From Methylocystis bryophila (GTDB lineage Bacteria; Pseudomonadota; Alphaproteobacteria; Rhizobiales; Beijerinckiaceae), in contig NZ_AP027149.1 of the NCBI RefSeq assembly GCF_027925445.1, positions 744,001 to 808,000 on the forward strand: a stretch of 64,000 bases of DNA, read 5' to 3'. The notes under the pieces were generated by a model that saw nothing but the letters and a program-made list of their open reading frames with translations, had not been told where the DNA came from and did no database searches. Positions 1 through 7,514 of the stretch are shown in pieces (the first letter of the stretch is position 1; each line of letters opens with the position of its first letter). The translations under genes were made by a program, and so were the position numbers.

Positions 1-202
1 GCTTGAAATGCGGATTGAGCTTGTGGCCGTGCAGCGTCCAGCGCTCGACGTCGAGCGGGGCCGTAAAGCCTTTCATGCCCCGGTAAAGAAGTCTCGGCAG
101 TTTATTGTATGTCAGAAAATGCGCGAAGCCCTTCGCCTCGACGACCTCGACTTGCGGCCTGGAGGCGAGACTCTTCGCTTCAGCAATTTCGCTTTGAATC
201 AT
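1..202 (-). CDS. GNAT-like protein, partial (runs off left edge); possible bacterial ceramide synthase
   Basis: An open reading frame on the minus strand begins with ATG at 202, preceded by AGGTAGG, and is still open at base 1, so only the first 67 or so residues are visible. The stretch resembles the N-terminus of a group of GNAT-fold proteins: a phenylalanine-rich start followed by PRLLYRGMKGFTAPL and then a conserved HKLNPHF segment. It lies 78 bases downstream of the alpha-oxoamine synthase gene on the same strand, so the two are probably co-transcribed. In Caulobacter the bacterial ceramide synthase is a GNAT-type protein encoded near serine palmitoyltransferase. That function is an inference from context; the visible part cannot prove it. 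Confidence 0.55.
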   Translation of the reverse strand, partial: MIQSEIAEAKSLASRPQVEVVEAKGFAHFLTYNKLPRLLYRGMKGFTAPLDVERWTLHGHKLNPHFK

Positions 203-280
203 GGGGAAAGCCTACCTGTGTTCGGCGCATCGTCATCAGCGGCATATCGACGCAGTAGCGCTTGTCTTCAACCCTACGCG

Positions 281-1516
281 TCACGCGCCGGCCATGGCGG
301 ATGCGACCATCTGGCGCGCCTCCTGCGAAGCCGGCGGCATGTCGCGCAAGCAGTCGATCACGCCTTTGATCTCGTCTCGCGTATGGCTGGCCGAGAGGAA
401 GAAGCGAAGCCGCGGTTGATCTTTCGGCACGCCGATCTGCACGATCGGGGGCACGTAATAGCCTTTGTCCAATAGTCGCTGCGACGCCCACATCGTGTCG
501 ATGTCGTCCTGGAAAAGGATCGGCACGACGCCGCGACCGATCGCATGACCCGTCGAGAACCCCGCTTCGTTGGCGTAATCGCGAAAAAACGTCGCATTGT
601 CGGCGAGACGGCCGATGCGCCAGCTTTCCTCCTGCATCAAGCGCAGCGCCGTGCGGGCGGAGGCCAGAATCACCGGAGAAAGCCCGACGCTGTAGACAAA
701 GCCCGGCAAGGTGTAGCGGAACCAGTCGATGACTTTCTTCCTGCCGCAGACATAGCCGCCGCAAGAAGCGAGCGTCTTCGACATCGTGCCGACGAGGAGG
801 TCGACTCGATCCGGATCGACGCCCGCATGTTCCGGCAGCCCGCGTCCGGTCTCGCCCAAAACGCCGAGACAATGGGCCTCGTCGAGCATCAGCCAGAATT
901 GATGCTTGTCGCGTAATTCGACGAGCCGTGGCAGATCGCAGGTGTCGCCGTCCATGCTGTAAAGGCCTTCGACGACGACCAGAACGTAGCGATATTCCTC
1001 GCGATGGCGGGCGAGAAGATGCTCGAGATGGTCGAGGTCGTTGTGCCGGAATTTGATGACATGCGCGACGGAGGCGTCTGTTCCGGCGAGAATGCTGTTG
1101 TGCGCGAGCTCGTCGATGAAGATCGCATCGCGCTTGCCCATGAGCCAGGCGATCGTCGTCACATTGGCGAGATAGCCCGAGACGAGCGTGAGGGCGCTCT
1201 CGAAGCCGAGGAATTTGGCGATATCCGCCTCGAAGGGCTTGTGCGTCGAGCGCTCGCCGCCGACGAGGCGGGACGCCAGGGCGCCGACCCCGAGATTGTC
1301 GAGCTCGCGCTTGGCCTCGGCGACGATCTGCGGGTGCTTCGAAAGGCCGAGATAGTCGTAATTGGCGAAGCTGACGAAATGGGTTCCGGAAGCCTCGAGC
1401 TCAGCCTTGAGCTTGTCGATCTGCGCGAAGAAAGGGTCCCAGAACTCCAGTAACGCATTGCCTGCAAAGCGGAATCGTCTCGCCGCATAGTCGGAGAGGC
1501 TCTTGTGCTTAGTCAC
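281..1516 (-). CDS. alpha-oxoamine synthase, serine palmitoyltransferase-like
   Basis: This 411-residue PLP enzyme of the class II aminotransferase / alpha-oxoamine synthase family condenses an amino acid with an acyl thioester. Family motifs are visible: FANYDYLGLSKHP near the N-terminus, the MLDEAHCLGVLG aspartate segment that contacts the PLP ring nitrogen, and GTMSKTLAS with the Schiff-base lysine. The length matches soluble bacterial serine palmitoyltransferases (about 420). The GTG at 1516 was chosen because GAGGG lies about ten bases upstream and homology starts there; an in-frame ATG at 1561 is the alternative. The neighbouring GNAT-like gene favours a sphingolipid role over 5-aminolevulinate or 2-amino-3-ketobutyrate synthesis, but substrate specificity is not settled. 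Confidence 0.85.
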   Translation of the reverse strand: MTKHKSLSDYAARRFRFAGNALLEFWDPFFAQIDKLKAELEASGTHFVSFANYDYLGLSKHPQIVAEAKRELDNLGVGALASRLVGGERSTHKPFEADIAKFLGFESALTLVSGYLANVTTIAWLMGKRDAIFIDELAHNSILAGTDASVAHVIKFRHNDLDHLEHLLARHREEYRYVLVVVEGLYSMDGDTCDLPRLVELRDKHQFWLMLDEAHCLGVLGETGRGLPEHAGVDPDRVDLLVGTMSKTLASCGGYVCGRKKVIDWFRYTLPGFVYSVGLSPVILASARTALRLMQEESWRIGRLADNATFFRDYANEAGFSTGHAIGRGVVPILFQDDIDTMWASQRLLDKGYYVPPIVQIGVPKDQPRLRFFLSASHTRDEIKGVIDCLRDMPPASQEARQMVASAMAGA

Positions 1517-1822
1517 TTCGTTTCGGCCCTCGCTCCCGGCGCGGAGCGGCCGGCGAATCATGTCGCCAAGACACTGCATGCAAAACACTGCATGAACGAG
1601 CGCCCCGACAGGAAGGCGCTCCTTTACACTTTTGCGGCGCCCCGCGCCAGAGCGAGGCCCAGGCCAGAAAGCCAGGGGCCTTCGCGAAAAGCGCTTCGCG
1701 GAAACGCCTCGGCCCGGAGGCGAAACACGGCTCTTGCCGCGCGGGGCCTGCTCCATTATAGAGCCCCGATCGCTGCGACGGCTGTTGCGGCGAAGGCCGG
1801 ATTCCCAAGCCGGCAAAAGCGT

Positions 1823-1898
<76 letters not shown>

Positions 1899-2325
1899 AT
1901 AAAATCAAACTGATAAATCGGGCCGCGCGGCGAGAAAGCGCGGCCGACCGATCCCAGCTCCGCATCCGGCGCGCCCCAATTGTGGGCGAGAGCGGGGCGC
2001 GCGGCGTCACGGTTCTGTCCGTCCGGAATCAATGTGGCGGCCGAAATCGCAAAATATCCAGCTTACCAAACGAACAGTCGATCGCCCTGGGTCCCGCCTC
2101 GCGGCGTCATATGTTCTTCTACGTAGCGCGTTGCTGCGCGCTCAGTCGCGCGCCCGCGTCTGTATGACCGAAGCCGGTGACTTATCCGCCGCAAACTGAA
2201 AGTCCAGCGGCGACGCGTTTCGTCGCACTATGCTCTAGAATTCTCGGCGCGCTGGACTTCACATTGACGCCGTGTGCAATATTGAATCTAGCTCAAATTG
2301 AATTGCGAACGCCGCGCTGGACGCC
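1899..2325. other. intergenic region upstream of the Kai cluster
   Basis: This stretch of 427 bases has no convincing gene on either strand. It holds a half palindromic element (TATGCTCTAGAATTC, about 2229-2243) that matches the end of the element near 41.1 kb, and a candidate promoter at 2264-2291. The rest is unassigned. Confidence 0.6.
2264..2291 (+). promoter_or_regulatory. candidate promoter for the Kai cluster
   Basis: TTGACG at 2264-2269 is a good -35 hexamer. With a spacer of 16 the -10 would be ATCTAG (2286-2291), which is a weak match. It sits 35 bases before the kaiC start and is the best-looking promoter in the region. The assignment is by eye only. Confidence 0.3.
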
Positions 2326-4002
2326 ATGATCGAAACCGTCTCGAAAGCCCCTTCGGGAATTGCTGGACTCGATGAAATTACCGGCGGCGGACTCCCGCAA
2401 GGGCGCCCGACCCTCGTCGCCGGCGGCGCGGGCAGCGGCAAGACCCTGCTCGCCATGACTTTCCTGCTCGAAGGCGCGCTGCGCTACGACGAGCCTGGCG
2501 TATTCATCTGCTTTGAAGAGACGGAAAAGGAGCTTGCAGCCAACGTCGCCTCGCTCGGCTACGATCTCAACGCCATGGTCGCCGAAAAGAAATTCGCTCT
2601 GGATTACGTCCACGTCGAACGCAATGAGATCGAGGAGACCGGCGAATACGACCTCGAGGGCCTCTTCGTGCGCATTGGCCTCGCCATCGATGAGATCGGG
2701 GCAAAACGCGTCGCGCTCGACACGATCGAAGCGCTGTTCACGGGCTTTTCCAATCTCGGCGCGCTGCGCGCCGAGCTGCGTCGCCTATTTCGTTGGTTGA
2801 AGGATCGCGGGGTGACCGCGATCATCACGGGCGAGCGCGGCGAAGGAACTCTCACCCGTCACGGTCTCGAGGAATATGTCTCGGACTGCGTCATCCTGCT
2901 CGATCATCGGGTCATCGATCAAATCGCCACGCGCCGGCTGCGCGTCGTCAAATATCGCGGGAGCGAGCACGGGACCAACGAATATCCGTTTCTCATCGAC
3001 AAGAGCGGCATTTCGGTTCTGCCCGTCACGTCGCTGGAGCTTGCCCATTCGGCCTCCGGGGAACGCATCCTCAGCGGCGTTCCGGGCCTCGACGAGATGC
3101 TCGGAGGGGAAGGGTTCTGGCGCGCTTCGAGCATATTGATGTCGGGCGGCGCAGGCAGCGGCAAGACGACGATCGCCGCGCAATTCGTCGCGGAGGCGTG
3201 TCGGCGCGGCGAGCGGGCACTTTATTTCGCCTTCGAGGAAAGCCCCGGCCAAATTGCCCGCAATATGCGTTCGGTCGGGATCGATCTGAGCCCCGGACTC
3301 GAGTCCGGCGCGCTACGCTTCGTCGCGGCGCGCCCCACGCTCACCGGTCTCGAGATGCATCTCGCCCGCATGCACCGGGAGGTGGAGCAATTTTTGCCGC
3401 AAGTCGTCGTGATCGATCCAATCATCAATTTCGCGGCTGTCGGCAGCGTTACGGAAGTGCGGTCCATGCTGCTGCGCTTGATCGACTATCTCAAAAGCCT
3501 GGGCGTCACCGCGCTTTTCACTGCCGTGGAGGGCGGTCGCGCCCCGGATACGGAGCAAGCGGCGGTTTCCTCGCTCATGGACGCCTGGGTGCGGCTGCAG
3601 ATGATTGAAGGGTCAGGCGAACGCAATCGCGCGCTTTACGTTATCAAGGCGCGGGGCATCGCGCATTCGAACCAGGTGCGGGAGTTTATCTTGACCGATC
3701 ACGGCGTCGTCTTGCGCGACGCCTATCTTGGCCTCGGCGGCGTGCTGACAGGCGCGGCTCGTGTCGCTCAAGAGGCGCGCGAGAGCGAGGCTGAAGCGGA
3801 ACGACAGTTGCTCATCGCCGGCAAGACGCAGGAAATAGAGCGGAAACGGCAGGAGGTGGCGGCTCGGATCGCAGCGCTTCAGGCCGAGCTCGCCGACGAG
3901 GAAAGCCAGGCCGAGTTATTTTTCGCCCGTCAGCGATCCGCAACGGCTTCGGCCGCGTCGACGCGCCAAGGCCTCGCAAGGCGGCGGGGAGCGGCGAAAT
4001 GA
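2326..4002 (+). CDS. kaiC: KaiC-family circadian ATPase/kinase
   Basis: This 558-residue double-domain RecA-like ATPase of the KaiC family is the core of Kai timing systems. Both halves keep a Walker A motif GGAGSGKT (residues 33-40 and 274-281) and the paired catalytic glutamates (Glu64-Glu65 and Glu304-Glu305). Aligned by eye with cyanobacterial KaiC, the autophosphorylated Ser431/Thr432 pair corresponds to Ser415-Ser416, and Thr426 corresponds to Glu410. From about residue 474 a highly charged, probably coiled-coil tail replaces the short cyanobacterial C-terminus to which KaiA binds; no kaiA is present. The gene overlaps kaiB by four bases (ATGA), which implies translational coupling. A proto-circadian or stress/metabolic timing role is inferred from non-cyanobacterial relatives. 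Confidence 0.95.
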   Translation: MIETVSKAPSGIAGLDEITGGGLPQGRPTLVAGGAGSGKTLLAMTFLLEGALRYDEPGVFICFEETEKELAANVASLGYDLNAMVAEKKFALDYVHVERNEIEETGEYDLEGLFVRIGLAIDEIGAKRVALDTIEALFTGFSNLGALRAELRRLFRWLKDRGVTAIITGERGEGTLTRHGLEEYVSDCVILLDHRVIDQIATRRLRVVKYRGSEHGTNEYPFLIDKSGISVLPVTSLELAHSASGERILSGVPGLDEMLGGEGFWRASSILMSGGAGSGKTTIAAQFVAEACRRGERALYFAFEESPGQIARNMRSVGIDLSPGLESGALRFVAARPTLTGLEMHLARMHREVEQFLPQVVVIDPIINFAAVGSVTEVRSMLLRLIDYLKSLGVTALFTAVEGGRAPDTEQAAVSSLMDAWVRLQMIEGSGERNRALYVIKARGIAHSNQVREFILTDHGVVLRDAYLGLGGVLTGAARVAQEARESEAEAERQLLIAGKTQEIERKRQEVAARIAALQAELADEESQAELFFARQRSATASAASTRQGLARRRGAAK

Positions 4003-4280
4003 GCGACCGGAAGTGGAGTCTGCGGCTTTACATCGCGGGAAAGACGCCCAAATCCGTCACGGCGATCGCCAATTTGAAAAAACTGTGCGACGAGCGTCTG
4101 GGCGGACAATATCAGGTGGAGGTCATCGATCTCGTCGAGCGTCCCGAGCTCGCCCGGGCGGATCAGATCGTCGCCATTCCGACCCTGGTGCGGAAGCTGC
4201 CGCCGCCGCTCAAGAAAATCATCGGCGACCTGTCAGACCAGGCGCGCGTCCTCAAAGGCTTGGAGCTCGAGCGTCTATAG
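3999..4280 (+). CDS. kaiB: KaiB, canonical type
   Basis: This 93-residue thioredoxin-like KaiB protein binds the KaiC ring and switches fold when it does so. The N-terminal LRLYIAGKTPKS strand-loop and the C-terminal LPPPLKKIIGDLSD segment, which is the fold-switching part, are both well conserved. The start codon overlaps the kaiC stop. It is followed eleven bases later by a second, divergent kaiB-like gene. Length matches the family, and nothing looks broken. Confidence 0.95.
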   Translation: MSDRKWSLRLYIAGKTPKSVTAIANLKKLCDERLGGQYQVEVIDLVERPELARADQIVAIPTLVRKLPPPLKKIIGDLSDQARVLKGLELERL

Positions 4281-4291
4281 GGAGCCTCGCG

Positions 4292-4579
4292 ATGGATGCA
4301 GCTCTGAAGGAACATGTGAATCTGCGGCTGTTCATCAGCGGCGCGACCGCCGGCTCGATGCGCGCCGTCTCCGCGGTGCGCCGCCTTTGCGAAGAACGCC
4401 TTGCTGGGCGATTCTCACTCGAAGTCACCGACATTTATCAAGAGCCCGAAGCAGCGCGCCGCTACCAGCTCGTCGCTCTGCCGGCTCTGGTGAAGCTCGC
4501 GCCGGCGCCCAAGCGCCTGTTCATCGGCAACATGACAGAGACTGGGCGCCTTGTCGCTGAACTCGACGCGCTCGTGTGA
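4292..4579 (+). CDS. divergent KaiB-like protein
   Basis: This 95-residue protein clearly shares the KaiB fold: LRLFISGATAGSMRAV aligns with the first strand and helix of KaiB, and ALPALVKLAPAPKRLFIGN with the second half. The hallmark LPPP...IIGDLSD region has become LAPAPKRLFIGNMTE, so the fold-switch and KaiC-binding surface has changed. It starts 11 bases after kaiB and stops 7 bases before the kinase gene, so it is part of one operon. It may have a partner different from that of the first KaiB, for example the downstream kinase, as the KaiB-like domain of SasA binds KaiC in cyanobacteria. That is inference. Confidence 0.85.
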   Translation: MDAALKEHVNLRLFISGATAGSMRAVSAVRRLCEERLAGRFSLEVTDIYQEPEAARRYQLVALPALVKLAPAPKRLFIGNMTETGRLVAELDALV

Positions 4580-4586
4580 GGCTTCC

Positions 4587-6587
4587 ATGCAGGGGCAAGG
4601 CGTAAATCAGCTCGGTCGCCAATTGTCTCCGGTCGGCGTCGAAGCGGAAGAAACTCTCCAAGCCATCGTCGTCGGCGAAGCCGACGCGCTCGTCATCGAG
4701 ACCAAGAACGGGCCGCGCGTTTACACGCTCAAGGACTCGAACGACGCCTATCGGCTTCTGGTCGAAAATATGGCGCAAGCGGCGCTGGTTCTCGAGGCCG
4801 AGGGCACGGTTTTGTATTGCAACGGCCGCCTGCCGGAGCTTCTGTCGCGCAAAAACGTCATTGGCCACAACTTCTTGGAATGCGTCGCGCCTGCCCAAAG
4901 AGAGCGCGCGGAAGGATTGCTGCGCGAGGGCGCGGTGAGACCGGCGAGCGCCGAATTCTCGCTCCTCGCCGCGAACGGCTCGTCGGTCGCTGTGCAGGCG
5001 GCGGCGACACCGCTAGAGTTCAACGAGCAGGCGAGCGTCGCGCTCGTGGTGAGCGCGCTGGACGACATCGAGGCGCTCAAAGTCTCCGAGACGAAATTGC
5101 GCGCGAGCGAAGAGCGCTTGCGACGCGTGCTCGAGACAGAGGCCGTGGGCGTTCTCTTTTTCGATCGCGAGGGCGTGCTCATCGAGGCCAATGACGTGTT
5201 CCTCCGCATGGTCGGCTACGAGCGCGCCGACATCGACGCAAAGCGGTTGGATTGGCGCAGCTTCACCCCGCCGGACGGGATCGCCGAAGCCAAAAAGCAG
5301 ATGGCGCAATATCTGCAGGTTGGCCGCATCGGGCCGCACGAGAGGGAATATCTTCACAAGGACGGCTCTCGCCGCTGGATGCTGTTCTCCGGGCGCGATC
5401 TCGGCGACGGAACCTTCAGCCAGTTTTGCGTCGACATTAGCGATCGCAAGCGCGCCGAAGCCGGTCTGCAGGAAGCGGGCCGCCGCAAGGACGCCTTCCT
5501 CGCGACGCTCGCCCATGAGCTGCGCAATCCGCTCGCCGCCATCAGCAACGGGTTGGGAGCGCTGCAGCGCCTGAACACCGAAGATCCAGATGATCTCCAC
5601 GTCATGTTGAGGCGCCAGGCTGCGCATCTGGTGCATCTTGTCGACGACCTGCTGGAGGTCTCGCGCATATCGAGAGGCAAGATCGAGCTGCGCAAGCAGC
5701 CCGTCGATCTTTCCGAGATGGTCCGCCAAGCGGTCGAGGCGAGCGGCCCGATGATCGAGAGCAAAGGTCATGAGCTCACGGTTCGGCTCGACGAGGCGCC
5801 GCTGATCGTCGAGGGAGACGCGACACGGCTGTCGCAGGTCGTGACCAATCTTCTGGATAACGCCGCCAAATTCACGCCGCGCGGCGGGCGAATCTTTATC
5901 GAGACGGGGCGCGCCGGGAACACGGCCACGCTGCTGGTTCGGGACAGCGGCGTCGGCGTCTCGCCTGAAGAATTGGCGACGATCTTTGATCTTTTCGTTC
6001 AGCTCGACCCCTCGGTGCGAGGCTCCCAGGGCGGGCTCGGCATCGGGCTTGCGCTCTCGCGCCAGCTCGTCGAGCTGCATGGCGGCCGCATTGAGGCGCG
6101 CAGCTCCGGCCTCGGATGCGGCTCAGAGTTTTACGTTCAGCTGCCGCTCATACAGCAAATATCGAGCAACGCGCCGGGTCCGCGCGTCGTTGCGCCTAGG
6201 CCGCGCGGCGATTCCGCGCCGACGAGGGTGCTGATCGTCGATGACGATGCGGATGTCGCGGAAAGCCTCTCCTTGCTTCTCCGTTGTCTCGGCATCGGGA
6301 CGCGCATCGCGAATAACGCGTCGGCCGCCCTCGCGGCCGTTGCGGACTCGGCGCCGCAGCTCGTCTTTCTCGACCTCGGCATGCCCGGCGTGGACGGCTA
6401 TGAAACGGCGCGGCGCATCCGCGCGCTGCCCGAAGGCAAGTCGCTGATCCTCGCTGCGCTCAGCGGATGGGGCCGCGAAGAAGACAAGCAGCGCGCCGCG
6501 GCCGCCGGCTTCGACCATCATTTCGTCAAGCCGATCGAGTTGGACGCCATAGAGGCGCTCATCGCAGCTCTACCGCGCGTCGTGTAG
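4587..6587 (+). CDS. hybrid PAS sensor histidine kinase with receiver domain
   Basis: This 666-residue predicted cytoplasmic kinase has two PAS regions (about residues 50-165 and 180-300), a HisKA domain with the phospho-accepting His310 in LATLAHELRNP, a HATPase domain with the N box LLDNAAKF and G boxes DSGVGV and GIGLALS, and a C-terminal receiver. The receiver has the acidic triad DDD near its start, phospho-acceptor Asp596 in LDLGMPG, and Lys648. No transmembrane segment is seen. ATG 4587 was chosen because the longer frame would start inside the second kaiB. It closes the Kai operon and is the obvious output or input module for KaiC, replacing the SasA/RpaA pair of cyanobacteria (inference). 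Confidence 0.92.
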   Translation: MQGQGVNQLGRQLSPVGVEAEETLQAIVVGEADALVIETKNGPRVYTLKDSNDAYRLLVENMAQAALVLEAEGTVLYCNGRLPELLSRKNVIGHNFLECVAPAQRERAEGLLREGAVRPASAEFSLLAANGSSVAVQAAATPLEFNEQASVALVVSALDDIEALKVSETKLRASEERLRRVLETEAVGVLFFDREGVLIEANDVFLRMVGYERADIDAKRLDWRSFTPPDGIAEAKKQMAQYLQVGRIGPHEREYLHKDGSRRWMLFSGRDLGDGTFSQFCVDISDRKRAEAGLQEAGRRKDAFLATLAHELRNPLAAISNGLGALQRLNTEDPDDLHVMLRRQAAHLVHLVDDLLEVSRISRGKIELRKQPVDLSEMVRQAVEASGPMIESKGHELTVRLDEAPLIVEGDATRLSQVVTNLLDNAAKFTPRGGRIFIETGRAGNTATLLVRDSGVGVSPEELATIFDLFVQLDPSVRGSQGGLGIGLALSRQLVELHGGRIEARSSGLGCGSEFYVQLPLIQQISSNAPGPRVVAPRPRGDSAPTRVLIVDDDADVAESLSLLLRCLGIGTRIANNASAALAAVADSAPQLVFLDLGMPGVDGYETARRIRALPEGKSLILAALSGWGREEDKQRAAAAGFDHHFVKPIELDAIEALIAALPRVV

Positions 6588-6748
6588 CTTCCAAAACGCC
6601 CCGCTGGCCCAACTGTGCGGCGAAATACGTACGACCGCACCGGTACTTTTCACAATTTCGAGTCTTCTCAACTCTCCTTTCTTACAGATTGAGACCGAAA
6701 CCATGATCCCGAATTCCGACGCTTGCGCGTCATTCGAGGAGACAAGCC

Positions 6749-7069
6749 ATGTCGATCAATTTCGACACCCACAGGGCGCCGCGCCCGCAGCTAAAGCCGA
6801 GGCCGGAGCTTCCGCCTTTCGTGCGAAACTACATTGATTGCGTGCGTGGAAATCCGCAAATCAGCGGCCGAGTGCCGATCGACTATCTCGATAAGCTTTG
6901 GGTCCAAGCGACCGACTTTGCTAAACGCAACGGAGTCGATTGTCCGATCCATCGTGAAGAGCTGGACGCGCTGCGCATCGTTGTGGAAGCGAGGATGACC
7001 GCATCGCAGGCGAGGCGCTTGGATCAGACGATGCTCGTGGAAGAAGAAGGCTTGCTGTCGCTCGCCTGA
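6749..7069 (+). CDS. conserved hypothetical protein, 106 aa
   Basis: A good ribosome binding site (GAGGAGA, 6738-6744) precedes ATG 6749. The 106-residue product is soluble, proline-rich at its N-terminus (residues 10-24), then mostly helical with a motif YIDCVRGNPQ. I do not recognise the family. It lies 161 bases after the kinase gene and could be a separate transcription unit. Codon use is like its neighbours, so it is probably real. Confidence 0.65.
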   Translation: MSINFDTHRAPRPQLKPRPELPPFVRNYIDCVRGNPQISGRVPIDYLDKLWVQATDFAKRNGVDCPIHREELDALRIVVEARMTASQARRLDQTMLVEEEGLLSLA

Positions 7070-7124
7070 CCCCGCACCGCGCCACGCAGACGGTCGCGTT
7101 TCGCGCCATGTCCTAGCACGAAGC

Positions 7125-7436
7125 TTAGCGAGGACCCCGTCCTGTTCGAGGCTTTCCCTCGGACTTGGCCTCGGCCGCCTGCTCGACCCCGTCGTCGTTG
7201 AAACAATAGCCGATCTTCTCGATCATAACCTCCCGTATTCTCGCGTCGGCGGCGACGCCTTTCGCAATTCCGCGCACGACGATGTCGGGGTCGGTGACGA
7301 TGCCGATCAGGCGGTCGCTTTCGCCGACGGGCAAAGCTCCGATGTCGTCCACAGCCATCGCCTTGGCGGCTTCGACGGTGCTCTGATCGGGTTGCAGGAG
7401 CGTGAGGCGCCGCGTCATGACTTCGGCGACTTTCAC
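7125..7436 (-). CDS. CBS-domain protein, shortened
   Basis: This 103-residue protein begins with GTG at 7436 behind a strong GGGGAGG site. Residues 1-60 form one full CBS motif (VAEVMTRRLTLLQPD, then GALPV and LIGIVTDPDIV). A second CBS motif starts (IREVMIEKIGYCFNDDGVEQAA) but stops after about 25 residues in a charged tail, whereas relatives are about 140-150 residues with two complete CBS repeats. No other frame downstream restores the missing half, so this is a real truncation rather than a simple frameshift. An adenosyl-nucleotide-binding regulatory role is typical of intact pairs and may be lost here. Confidence 0.8.
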   Translation of the reverse strand: MKVAEVMTRRLTLLQPDQSTVEAAKAMAVDDIGALPVGESDRLIGIVTDPDIVVRGIAKGVAADARIREVMIEKIGYCFNDDGVEQAAEAKSEGKPRTGRGPR

Positions 7437-7460
7437 GTGAACCTCCCCATCTGGCTGTCG

Positions 7461-7514
7461 GCTAGATCACGCTGCGTTCAGGCGGGACCGCTCGAGGGCG
7501 GCACCATCTAAAGC
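7461..7514. repeat. palindromic element, type B
   Basis: It begins CTAGATCACGCTGCGTTCAG and ends ATCTAAAG, with an imperfect inner palindrome. It is related to the elements at 18.6, 55.3 and 62.9 kb. Its last CTA (7508-7510) is the complement of the TAG stop codon of the neighbouring glucosidase gene. Confidence 0.8.
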
